DNA of 48,585 nt from an uncultured Collinsella sp. (lineage in GTDB: Bacteria > Actinomycetota > Coriobacteriia > Coriobacteriales > Coriobacteriaceae): NCBI GenBank assembly GCA_900541135.1, contig UQIG01000015.1, forward strand, positions 1-48,585. Direction: 5' to 3'. The position numbers were made by a program, and so were the translations under genes. Below are positions 40,904 to 48,585 of this stretch, one piece after another. The notes under the pieces were generated by a model, which did not search any database, had not been told where the DNA came from, and saw only the letters and a program-made list of their open reading frames with translations. How positions within the stretch are numbered: the first letter of the stretch is position 1; every line of letters begins with the position of its first letter.

Positions 40904-40935
40904 AGAGCCCTGGGGCATTGCCTCGGGGCTTTTTT
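40904..40935 (+). terminator. Terminator of the tRNA cluster
   Basis: AGCCC..GGGCT stem (AGCCCTGGGG...CCTCGGGGCT) followed by six Ts, 12 bp after the last tRNA. Confidence 0.8.
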
Positions 40936-41049
40936 CTTGTCTGCGATAAATCTCATTTTGGTTTTGTGTGCTGTGCGAAAGTTTGGGTAGTATAGCTATT
41001 CAATGCGGCGGACTGCCGCGTGTTAACCGCTACGTACCGGAGGTGTTCC

Positions 41050-41550
41050 ATGGTTCGTGTCGACATAGAGACCATCGTCATGGCCGCCGGTCCCGTGCCA
41101 TCGCTTATCGTGCTTCGCGAGCGCTGCAGCAAATCGGACTCGCCCGCGCCACTGCGTTCCCTTTCCATTCAGACTGGTTCGTTTGAAGCTGCTGCCATCA
41201 GCCGCGGCATCGATAGCGGTCGCGCCGAGCGCCCGATTACCCATGACCTGTTGCTCGATACTGTTGGTGCCCTGGGTGCCAAGCTCGAACGCATCGAAAT
41301 CGTTCGCGCCGAGCCGCCCGTGTTTTACGCGACGGTTGTCGTGTTGGCCGATGGCAACGAGCATAAGATCGATGCGCGTCCGAGCGACGCCATCGCCCTC
41401 GCCGTACGCAGTAATGCCCCCATGTTCGTTGAAGACGACATCATGAATCGCCTGGGCACCGTTTCTGCCCATGCCGAGGAAGTCGACGACGAGCAAGAGT
41501 TCGAGAAGTTCGACGAGTTCGTCCATACGCTCTCCCCCGATGACTTCTAA
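41050..41550 (+). CDS. Bifunctional nuclease family protein (BFN/DUF151)
   Basis: A 166-residue protein. The BFN domain (about 45-130) is supported by ITHDLLLDTVGALGAKLERIEI, FYATVVVLADGNEHKIDARPSDAIALAVRSNAPMFVEDD (key part DARPSDAIALA) and a long acidic C-terminus. Plant members show DNase/RNase activity; bacterial roles are unclear. GGAGG lies six bases before the ATG; an upstream in-frame start (41020) lacks a ribosome site. It is the first of three small plus-strand genes between the tRNA cluster and typA, and its stop codon abuts the next ATG. Confidence 0.9.
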   Translation: MVRVDIETIVMAAGPVPSLIVLRERCSKSDSPAPLRSLSIQTGSFEAAAISRGIDSGRAERPITHDLLLDTVGALGAKLERIEIVRAEPPVFYATVVVLADGNEHKIDARPSDAIALAVRSNAPMFVEDDIMNRLGTVSAHAEEVDDEQEFEKFDEFVHTLSPDDF

Positions 41551-41940
41551 ATGCGGGGCGTCCAGGCTGTGGAGCGTTCGCTGATGGCCGGCGGTATGTC
41601 GGCTGAGGCGGCGACCATTGCGCGCGAGGCCCAGATGCGCTCGGAGGCTTCTGAGGCGGCTCGCATTGCCTATGTGACGCAGGCCCGCACGCTTCGCGAA
41701 CGCCGCGGCTCGTTTATCAAGATGGTTGTCGTCTCCGCCCTTGTCGCGGCAATCTGTTCGCGCCTTCGTGGTACAGTTGGTGCGCTTGGGTTTTCGATCT
41801 CTACGGGCCTTATGATCTGGGGCGTGGTCGATGCGGTCATGCTGACCAGTCAGATCAAGGTACTCGACAAGCGCGCGATGGATATGATGCGCGCCCGCGA
41901 CGCTGCCGCTAAGATCGCTGCTGAGGCACAAGAACTGTAA
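41551..41940 (+). CDS. Small membrane protein, function unknown
   Basis: A 129-residue protein with no recognised family. The first half is helical and Ala/Arg/Glu-rich (SAEAATIAREAQMRSEASEAAR). Two short hydrophobic segments follow (about 57-69 and 78-98, MVVVSALVAAICS and VGALGFSISTGLMIWGVVDAVML), then a charged helix. The ATG directly follows the stop codon of the BFN gene (TAAATG) without a Shine-Dalgarno sequence, suggesting coupling; an alternative ATG at 41584 has GGAG nine bases upstream. Confidence 0.7.
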   Translation: MRGVQAVERSLMAGGMSAEAATIAREAQMRSEASEAARIAYVTQARTLRERRGSFIKMVVVSALVAAICSRLRGTVGALGFSISTGLMIWGVVDAVMLTSQIKVLDKRAMDMMRARDAAAKIAAEAQEL

Positions 41941-41970
41941 CGACGCCAGACTCGATGGGAAGGTCTAAAG

Positions 41971-42420
41971 ATGGCACAGGATATGCAGGACGCCGGTAAC
42001 GTCTCCGCCGAGCTCGACGCCATGGTGTGCGATCTGATCGGCGCGTTCTTGGACGACCTTGCCGCCGGTGAAAACCCTGGCGTGGTCGTGGCAATTGAGG
42101 ACGCCGCTTCCAACCGTTATCTGGCGGCGCTCGACGAGGACGGCGAAGAGGCGTGCCTCGAGGCGGCCACCAACTTTATCTCCGAGCACAAGATGGGTCT
42201 TAAGGACGAGGGCCTGGGCCGTATCGCTCGCTATGCCATCGGCTACACCGGCTGCGTCGAGATTGACGGCGGCTATCACGATGCTCTGCTCGTGAGCTTC
42301 TTCGAAACCACGCTCGAGAGCGGTTTTTCGGCATATGTGCTGTATGAGGGCATGGGCGCCGGCGATGGTTTTATGTGGAGCGACCCTGAACCTGCAGGTG
42401 AGGAAACCCCTCTCATCTAA
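41971..42420 (+). CDS. Conserved-looking cytoplasmic protein, function unknown
   Basis: A 149-residue acidic protein with no signal peptide or membrane helix and no family that I can name. It shows a mixed alpha/beta pattern (NPGVVVAIEDAASNRYLAAL; GRIARYAIGYTGCVEIDGGYHDALLVSFFETTLESGFSAYVLYEGM in part) with Cys at several points but no metal-site spacing. AAGG seven bases before the ATG. It is 30 bp after the small membrane-protein gene, so it is probably the third gene of the BFN operon. Confidence 0.75.
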   Translation: MAQDMQDAGNVSAELDAMVCDLIGAFLDDLAAGENPGVVVAIEDAASNRYLAALDEDGEEACLEAATNFISEHKMGLKDEGLGRIARYAIGYTGCVEIDGGYHDALLVSFFETTLESGFSAYVLYEGMGAGDGFMWSDPEPAGEETPLI

Positions 42421-42537
42421 AATCGCTAAAATAAACGAGTTTTCGGTAAAAGGCTCAATATTCCCGCCGAGCGTTGCATTGCTGGGTGGGTCGCATACGC
42501 GTGCCGGTTGTATATAGATAGAAGATAGGGGAACTAC

Positions 42538-44376
42538 ATGCGCGTAGACAATCTGAGGAACATCGCCATCATCGCTCACGTCGACCATGGCAAGACGACG
42601 ATGGTCGACAAGCTCCTGCGTGCCACGGACGCCTTCCGTGCCAACCAGCAGGTCGAGGACCGCGTCCTGGATTCCAACGACCAGGAGCGCGAGCGCGGCA
42701 TTACGATTCTCGCCAAGAACATCTCTATCGAGTACAAGGACGTCAAGATCAACGTCATCGACACCCCGGGCCACGCCGACTTTGGCGGCGAGGTCGAGCG
42801 CGTGCTGCGTATGGCCGACGGCGCCCTGCTGCTGGTCGACGCCTTTGAGGGCCCCATGCCCCAGACCCGCTTCGTGCTGCGTCACGCTATCGACACCGGC
42901 CTTAAGATCATGATCGTCATCAACAAGATCGACCGTCCGGGCGCCAACCCCGAGAAGGCCTACAACGACTGCCTGGACCTCATGGCCGACCTGGGCGCCA
43001 CCGACGACCAGCTTGAGTTCGCCATGGAGCACGTGGTCTACGCCAGCGCCATGAACGGCTTTGCCCGTCTTGACCCCAACGACGGCAACATGGACATGTA
43101 CCCGCTGCTCGATATGATTATCGACGACATGCCCGCGCCCGAGGTTGACGAGAACGCCCCGCTGGCCATGCAGTGCGTGACCAGCGACCACTCCAACTTC
43201 GTCGGCCGCATCGGTATCGGCCGCGTGTACTCTGGCGCCATCCACCAGGGCGACCAGATCCTGGTTGTCAAGAACGACGGCTCCAGCGCTACCGCCACCG
43301 TCAAGCAGCTCTTTACCTTCGACTACCTGGGCCGTACCGAGTGCCAGAAAGTCGGCGCCGGCGACATCGCCGCTGTCGTGGGTATCGACCGCACCGATAT
43401 CGGCGATGTCTACACCGATCCCGAGAACCCTGTCGAGCTCGAGCCCATCGAGATCGACCCGCCGACCCTGTCCATCGTCTTTGAGGCTTCGACCTCCCCG
43501 CTTGTCGGCCGCGACGGCGACATCGTGGGCGCCCGTCAGCTCAAGGAGCGCCTGTTCAACGAGGCCGAGAACAACGTGACCATGAAGATCGAGGAACTCG
43601 AGGACAAGAGCGGCGTCGAGGTCTCGGGCCGCGGCATTCTGCACCTGTCCGTTCTGATGGAGTCCATGCGCCGCGAGGGCTTTGAGTTCCAGGTCGGCCG
43701 TCCCCGCGTTCTGTTTAAGAAGGACGAGAACGGCAACAAGATGGAGCCCGTCGAGCAGGCCGTCGTCGAGTGCCCGGACGAGTACTCGGGCAAGGTCGTT
43801 GAGGTCTTCGGCACCTCCGGCGGTATCATGACGAGCATGGATACCTCGGGCATCGTGACGCACCTCGAGTTTAAGATTCCGACCCGCGGCATCATGGGTC
43901 TTAAGAACCGCATCATGAACGTCACCCACGGCGAGGGCGTGTTCTACCACACCTTCCTGGAGTACGGCCCCTATGCCGGCGAGATTGGCAACCGCCAGAA
44001 CGGCGCAATGATCTCTATGACCACCGAGAAGGCCGTTGCCTATGCCCTGGGTACGCTGCAGGAGCGCGGTCAGCTGTTTGTTGAGCCAGGCACCGAGTGC
44101 TACGAGGGCATGATCGTGGGCGAGCGCAGCAAGGCTGGCGACATGGTCGTCAATATCGCCCGTACCAAGAACCTGGGCAACCAGCGCTCCTCGACCTCCG
44201 ATATCTCCGTTCAGCTGGTGCCGCCCCGCACCTTCTCGCTGGAGGAGGCGCTGGAGTACATCGCCGACGACGAGCTGGTCGAGATCACTCCCAAGAACAT
44301 CCGCCTGCGCAAGCGTCTGCTCAACGCCACCGACCGCAAGAAGGCTGCCGTTCGCGCCGGTCAGGTCAACAAATAA
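42538..44376 (+). CDS. typA: Ribosome-associated translational GTPase TypA/BipA
   Basis: A 612-residue GTPase related to EF-G that assists 50S assembly and stress or low-temperature growth. G1 AHVDHGKTT, the switch RERGITILAKN, G3 DTPGHADFGGEV and G4 NKIDRPGA are intact. Domains II, III and V and the TypA-specific C-terminal domain are present, including GIMGLKNRIMNVTHGEGVF (part) and TEKAVAYALGTLQERG. AGGGGAACTAC precedes the ATG. Codon use is strongly biased, as in highly expressed genes. Terminator at 44404-44436. Confidence 0.98.
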   Translation: MRVDNLRNIAIIAHVDHGKTTMVDKLLRATDAFRANQQVEDRVLDSNDQERERGITILAKNISIEYKDVKINVIDTPGHADFGGEVERVLRMADGALLLVDAFEGPMPQTRFVLRHAIDTGLKIMIVINKIDRPGANPEKAYNDCLDLMADLGATDDQLEFAMEHVVYASAMNGFARLDPNDGNMDMYPLLDMIIDDMPAPEVDENAPLAMQCVTSDHSNFVGRIGIGRVYSGAIHQGDQILVVKNDGSSATATVKQLFTFDYLGRTECQKVGAGDIAAVVGIDRTDIGDVYTDPENPVELEPIEIDPPTLSIVFEASTSPLVGRDGDIVGARQLKERLFNEAENNVTMKIEELEDKSGVEVSGRGILHLSVLMESMRREGFEFQVGRPRVLFKKDENGNKMEPVEQAVVECPDEYSGKVVEVFGTSGGIMTSMDTSGIVTHLEFKIPTRGIMGLKNRIMNVTHGEGVFYHTFLEYGPYAGEIGNRQNGAMISMTTEKAVAYALGTLQERGQLFVEPGTECYEGMIVGERSKAGDMVVNIARTKNLGNQRSSTSDISVQLVPPRTFSLEEALEYIADDELVEITPKNIRLRKRLLNATDRKKAAVRAGQVNK

Positions 44377-44403
44377 GCGCTGGGCTTTATAACGTCTAAC
44401 GAG

Positions 44404-44436
44404 AAAGGGCGTCGACCGCAATGGTCGGCGCCCTTT
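44404..44436 (+). terminator. Terminator after typA
   Basis: A 14-bp stem (AAAGGGCGTCGACC with its near-perfect complement, 5-nt loop) followed by Ts. Confidence 0.85.
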
Positions 44437-44801
44437 TTGGTGCAAGGGGGACGGGTTAGTTTGCACCACAGTGGGGGCGGCTATCCCCTCCGATTGGCTT
44501 TCTGGTCAAAGTTAAGTTGTTTAAACATATACATAATTCCACAGAATATGACTGCTTTAATGCAAACCCGTTAACAGGTAAATATCAACTGGTATTAAAT
44601 TAAAAGACCTCTTGACCTGCGGTTTACATGATTGGTATCTATATTATATTTTATGCATGTGGCATAGACGAACCGTCTTAGAAGACGCTCCCCAATGGGT
44701 TCTTGCAATGCGCTAGGTGGGTTCTCGTTGATGTTGGGGCTTGTGTTCGATCCGACGATTCGCCGTATTCCACACTGTGTTGTAGGAATTAAGGGACAAC
44801 T
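44437..44801. other. AT-rich intergenic leader before the pilus-type gene
   Basis: A gene-free stretch of 365 bp. The middle (about 44500-44660) is much richer in A/T than the surroundings. A promoter lies at 44612-44641, leaving about 150 nt of leader with small hairpin potential (CGTCTT..AAGACG near 44675) but no riboswitch that I recognise. Confidence 0.5.
44612..44641 (+). promoter_or_regulatory. Probable promoter of the LPEAG surface-protein gene
   Basis: TTGACC (-35) and TATCTA (-10) are 18 bp apart within the AT-rich leader. Confidence 0.45.
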
Positions 44802-47800
44802 ATGGACGCACACCGCTCGCGGTCGCTGGGTATGGCGGCCCTGATCTTCATTTTGATTAGCCTCACCGCCGCTGTTTTTCACGGTGCAGCCCCTGTGCGC
44901 GCCGAGGATGCGACGACGCCCGACCCGATTGTGATTGATGAGAATACGGCGGACGTTACGGTTGAGCTGTATGCCGATAAGGAACGTCAGCAGCCTCTCG
45001 GTAAAGAGAGCTCACCCTCGATTACGACAGCCGATACTATCTACGGTTCTATGGAGGCTCATTTTCATGAGAATTGTGGGCCTACACCTGAAAGGCTTGA
45101 GGCGATTTATACCTTTCCCAATTCGATTGCTGTGGAGAACAACGAGGGCGGTGTCTTATGGACGGGCGATACCGAGAACGCACAAAGGATGGGAACTTGG
45201 TACATAAAGGATAACAAGGTCGTTTTGAATTACGATGCCAGCTATCTCAGCGGTCATCCCTCTTCGCTTTATGTGCGGGTTTATTTTGAGTTTGAGCTTA
45301 AAGACAAAGATGTAGATGACGGCAAAAAAGTCGAACTGAAATTTCCAGGCGTTGGCGAAGCTGTGCCGATCAAGATTCAAGATGGCACAGTTGATGGAAA
45401 CAAATCAGGTGTCTTTTCCCAAGATAGCAGTACCGGAAATGCCAAGATAACTTGGACTATTAATCTGAGTGTTACGTCGCACGCAACGGATGTAAAACTG
45501 GTCGATACGCTCGGTGGCTACCTGGACTTTGAGCAAAGCAGCTTCAAGCTCGATGGAAATCCTCTTGGTTCGTCCGTGAGCATCGAAGAGCGAACTGCAA
45601 CGTTGCCGCTAGGTAACCTTTCTCAGGGCGACCATACCGTTACCTACGAAACGACAGTTAGCAAGAACTTGTCTCTTTCTAATGGCACACCTACGCAAGG
45701 TAGGAATAGTGTGCAAACAACCTGGGGAAAAGCAAATCACCAACAATCTCTTACGATTAAAGGGGCGTCGGAACCGTTTCAATACGACATGATTCAAAAA
45801 GAGGCTGGCTCCGGAACATCGTCTGTCATCACTTGGAAGGTTGTGCTCAACAGGGGATCTCTCAAGGCCGATATGTCTGGCTACACCTTTACCGACAAGC
45901 TCGATGGCAAGCAGGATTATATTGGCAGCTATACGGTCTACAAGGGCGAGACCGCCGATGAAAAACAAAAGATCGATGAGGAAATGCTGAGCGAGTCAGG
46001 GGATTCATTTAGCTATACGTTTAATCCAAAAGAGGGCGATCGGTATGCGACCTACTGCATCGTCTATCAAACTAAGCTGAAAGATGAGAATTCCTACGAA
46101 AAAGTTAGTAACACGGCAAGTGTGAAAAAAGAAGACTCCGGTCTGCCCTCTGGTGAAAGCACCGCATACTACATCCGTCCTTGGACGGGCAAAACCATTA
46201 GCAAAACGCTGCTTAATCCGGATGAGGCATCTCGGACCGGAAAAGCAACTTGGCAATTACGCGTAGAGCTCCGTGATTACGTAAATGCGAAAAACCCAAC
46301 ATCCATTCTTATCAAAGATACCATGCTGGCGGCTTGGAAGCAGACTATGGGGCCGGATACCTCCGATGGCCCTTCACATGTAATTACCATTGGGGGTACC
46401 AAACTGGACCAAGGTACCGATTGGACGTTTGCGGGTGGTGAAAATCCGTCGCAGAACAGCAACCAACACAACTGCAATATCCAAATAACCATTACGGATA
46501 AAGTCAAAGAAGCGCTTGATAAGTCCCCCGAGGTGGTTATTACGTATAAAACGGTGACCGATGCACTTCCTGGTTGGTACTCCAACTTCGCCTCTGTCGA
46601 CGGGTTTAGCGGCTATTCTGATTTTGTCTTTTACTATGTTGAGGGCGAAGCGGAGCCTTCGGTTGAGAAGAGTGTAAAAATAAATGAAGACGGCTCGCAA
46701 GCACGGTGGGATGAGACGTTTGACTGGAAATCAGTGGATGGCTCGAACGACAAAGGTGCGTGGATTGTCGACTGGACTGTCTATGCCAATCGAGCTAAGA
46801 CGCCTGCCGGTGAGTATTATGGCGCTGGCAGGCTCAATGGCAAGGATGTCGTTGTCAAAGATGGGCTTCCTGAGGGAATGAGTTATATTCCCGGCTCGGC
46901 TAAATATTCTTTGTATTCAAATCCCTACGGGACGGCGGTGCCCGGCCGCGAATGGGAACATGAGAGAGAAAAAACCGAGGTTTCGGATGTCTTGCTGACG
47001 CCTGCTGTCGATCGCCAGATGGTTGCGTTTTCAATTCCAACGGAAAAGCTGGGCAATAATACAGGGTACGCAAAGCTGACGTATTCGACTGCTGTTAAAA
47101 GGTCGGTAGTCGATACGTCAAAGAATCTCGGCGAGCTCACGAACTCGGCGAGCGCAAGCTCAGATGGTAAAGAATTTAAGGCGGACTCTGATACCGTACA
47201 GATCAAGAACGACGTATTGTCAAAGACAGGTTCGTCGGTAAGTAATAGCAAGCGAATTCAATACACGATTTTCGTTAATGAATCGGCACTAGACTTAAAG
47301 GTCGGAACCGACTACCTCGATCTGTTCGATGTGATGGATTCTAAGTGTACGTTTATCCCCTCGTCGCTTAGCGTATCTGAGTGCGATAACGGCGATTGGC
47401 GTGTGCTGACAAAAGAAAAATACAGAGCGACTCTTGACTCGATTGGCGAGGGCGCTGGAAAGCAGCAGCGATTGACGTTGAGGCTTCCCGATGAGAAATA
47501 CCTGAAAGTCGAATATGAAGTTCTGTCCGGTGAGTCTGGTACAGTTTCCCTTTCCAACGAGGCGCAGCTTGAAGGTGTTGCAGGCGGGTATGTGAAACAC
47601 GAGCGTGAATATGACATAGATGCCGGCGCATCGGGAGGCGGAACGGGGCACGGCATTGTGGTCCACAAAGTGGATGAAAAGGACGTTGCCGCGCCGTTGG
47701 CTGACGCTACGTTCACACTCTATGCGATTGACATGGATAAGGCGCAGGGCAGTGCCGGCGTTGAGGGCGCAAAGACGTTTTTTTCTGACGGAACGACCGG

Positions 47801-48542
47801 CCCTGACGGAAGTGTGACTTTTGGAACGAGTTCGGAAACGAGTTCGGACGCCATGGCTTCCTGCAAGCTTTACTGCCTCGAGGAGACGACGGCGCCTCCT
47901 GGATATCGCGTCGCCCAACCAACATGGATTCTGCTCAAGGGCAATGCGCCCGAAGAGCAATACGAGCAAGCCATGAACAAGGCGAAATCTTTGCTTGATG
48001 CCGATACGGAGATAACGTCAGATGCAGAGATTTGGGTGTATGACGCGCCCCTTGAAGGCAAAGCGACGATAAAAGCAAATAAAGTGCTTAAAGGCGGAAC
48101 CTTCAGGGAAGGTCAGTTCTCGTTCGCGCTTAAGGACGCCGAGGGCAAAGTGCTCCAGACGGTGACCAATAATGACAAGGGAAATGTCTCCTTTGACGTC
48201 AAGTACAACAAGGCGGGAATCTATACCTACACCATCTCCGAGGTCGAGCCCGAGGGTGCCATCGACCATGTTAAAGATCACATCACCTATGACACGACCC
48301 CGCGCAAAGTCACGGTTGAGGTAACTAATGGCACGGACCAACTCAACGCCGTAGTTGCCTATGGCGATGGCTCTCAGGATCCACCGACCTTTACCAACAA
48401 GTATTCGACTACGCTACCTGAGGCGGGTGGGGCTGGTTTGACTATGACGTATTTAGCTGGTGCTTCGATGCTGTGTTTTGCCGCGACGTGGATGCATGCT
48501 CGCCGCCATCGTGATCTTGATCGGAGTGGTCGTCGTGAATAA
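44802..48542 (+). CDS. Large cell-wall-anchored fimbrial/adhesin protein (LPEAG sorting signal)
   Basis: A surface protein of 1246 residues. A signal peptide (1-34, MAALIFILISLTAAVF core, VRA cleavage) is followed by several repeated beta-sandwich modules of the fimbrial isopeptide type (motifs such as VKLVDTLGGYLDF, YTFTDKLDGKQDYIG, LDLFDVMDSKCTFIP, ITWTINLSV, ITWKVVLNRG). A SpaA-like domain (about 955-1070, GIVVHKVDEKDVAAPLADATFTLY to EETTAPPGY) and an FctA-type pilin domain (about 1080-1195, KANKVLKGG, YTYTISEVEPEG) come next. The sorting signal is LPEAG (1205-1209), then a hydrophobic helix and basic tail. AAGGGA precedes the ATG. The next gene overlaps its end by 8 bp, so it is the first gene of a pilus-like operon. 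Codon use is looser than in neighbouring typA. Confidence 0.88.
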   Translation: MDAHRSRSLGMAALIFILISLTAAVFHGAAPVRAEDATTPDPIVIDENTADVTVELYADKERQQPLGKESSPSITTADTIYGSMEAHFHENCGPTPERLEAIYTFPNSIAVENNEGGVLWTGDTENAQRMGTWYIKDNKVVLNYDASYLSGHPSSLYVRVYFEFELKDKDVDDGKKVELKFPGVGEAVPIKIQDGTVDGNKSGVFSQDSSTGNAKITWTINLSVTSHATDVKLVDTLGGYLDFEQSSFKLDGNPLGSSVSIEERTATLPLGNLSQGDHTVTYETTVSKNLSLSNGTPTQGRNSVQTTWGKANHQQSLTIKGASEPFQYDMIQKEAGSGTSSVITWKVVLNRGSLKADMSGYTFTDKLDGKQDYIGSYTVYKGETADEKQKIDEEMLSESGDSFSYTFNPKEGDRYATYCIVYQTKLKDENSYEKVSNTASVKKEDSGLPSGESTAYYIRPWTGKTISKTLLNPDEASRTGKATWQLRVELRDYVNAKNPTSILIKDTMLAAWKQTMGPDTSDGPSHVITIGGTKLDQGTDWTFAGGENPSQNSNQHNCNIQITITDKVKEALDKSPEVVITYKTVTDALPGWYSNFASVDGFSGYSDFVFYYVEGEAEPSVEKSVKINEDGSQARWDETFDWKSVDGSNDKGAWIVDWTVYANRAKTPAGEYYGAGRLNGKDVVVKDGLPEGMSYIPGSAKYSLYSNPYGTAVPGREWEHEREKTEVSDVLLTPAVDRQMVAFSIPTEKLGNNTGYAKLTYSTAVKRSVVDTSKNLGELTNSASASSDGKEFKADSDTVQIKNDVLSKTGSSVSNSKRIQYTIFVNESALDLKVGTDYLDLFDVMDSKCTFIPSSLSVSECDNGDWRVLTKEKYRATLDSIGEGAGKQQRLTLRLPDEKYLKVEYEVLSGESGTVSLSNEAQLEGVAGGYVKHEREYDIDAGASGGGTGHGIVVHKVDEKDVAAPLADATFTLYAIDMDKAQGSAGVEGAKTFFSDGTTGPDGSVTFGTSSETSSDAMASCKLYCLEETTAPPGYRVAQPTWILLKGNAPEEQYEQAMNKAKSLLDADTEITSDAEIWVYDAPLEGKATIKANKVLKGGTFREGQFSFALKDAEGKVLQTVTNNDKGNVSFDVKYNKAGIYTYTISEVEPEGAIDHVKDHITYDTTPRKVTVEVTNGTDQLNAVVAYGDGSQDPPTFTNKYSTTLPEAGGAGLTMTYLAGASMLCFAATWMHARRHRDLDRSGRRE

Positions 48543-48585
48543 GAAAGTTTGCTCCTTCCCGATCTTGTTTGCGCTGCTTGCCCTC
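48535..48585 (+). CDS. Start of a second secreted protein (cut by window edge)
   Basis: A GTG with GGAG eight bases upstream begins an open frame MNKKVCSFPILFALLAL that continues past the window. The basic start and hydrophobic stretch look like a signal peptide. It overlaps the end of the LPEAG gene by 8 bp, so it is probably the next subunit of the same pilus or adhesin operon. Only 17 codons are visible. Confidence 0.6.
   Translation, partial: MNKKVCSFPILFALLAL

Noticed and set aside
41965..44469. An 834-codon open frame antisense to typA
   Set aside because: It is a by-product of strong codon bias in typA; the opposite strand encodes an intact, well-conserved GTPase.

Overview
The window looks like the replication-origin region of a high-GC Gram-positive bacterium of the class Coriobacteriia, most likely Collinsella or a close relative. 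The gene order dnaA-dnaN-recF-dciA-gyrB-gyrA-tRNA-Ile-tRNA-Ala is the actinobacterial order. rpmH-rnpA-yidD-yidC-jag-rsmG-parA-parB runs away from dnaA on the other side. LPXTG-type surface proteins mark a monoderm cell wall. The genus assignment is inference from gene content and style; no 16S rRNA gene is present.

Transcription diverges near 29.0 kb. Most genes to the left lie on the minus strand and nearly all to the right on the plus strand, as expected around a bidirectional origin. The origin has two candidate parts. One is the rpmH/ATPase-gene intergenic region (about 28.96-29.30 kb). The other is the dnaA-dnaN intergenic region (32.40-32.63 kb), which holds a variant DnaA box, five DnaA-trio triplets and an AT-rich stretch. 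I saw no canonical TTATCCACA box. A repeated AGTTTTCAACAGG motif occurs instead, and the DNA-binding signature of DnaA is altered (RNHSTV). Between rpmH and dnaA lies an unusual protein made of a GHKL ATPase domain, a Gln/Pro-rich linker and a winged helix. Three perfect parS sites, spaced exactly 39 bp, sit between parA and rsmG.

Left arm (0.6-23.7 kb): tRNA-Lys; an M29 aminopeptidase; purC; a two-component system; a Tat lipoprotein with a TSCPD protein; purB; tRNA-Gly; a large LPATG adhesin with a thioester domain and isopeptide-type repeats; an M28-like membrane peptidase split by about 640 disordered residues; two WYL regulators; a DinG-type helicase/exonuclease; ddl; rlmN. Both tRNA genes are followed by relic copies of their own 3' ends, broken in the T-loop by a hairpin-rich insert of 91-104 bp, which looks like an undescribed small repeat family.

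Right arm (34.8-48.6 kb): dciA, gyrB, gyrA, a 179-bp near-palindrome, a tRNA-Ile/Ala/Ile cluster, a bifunctional-nuclease-family gene with two small unknown genes, typA, and the start of a pilus or adhesin operon (an LPEAG protein followed by a signal-peptide gene cut by the window edge).
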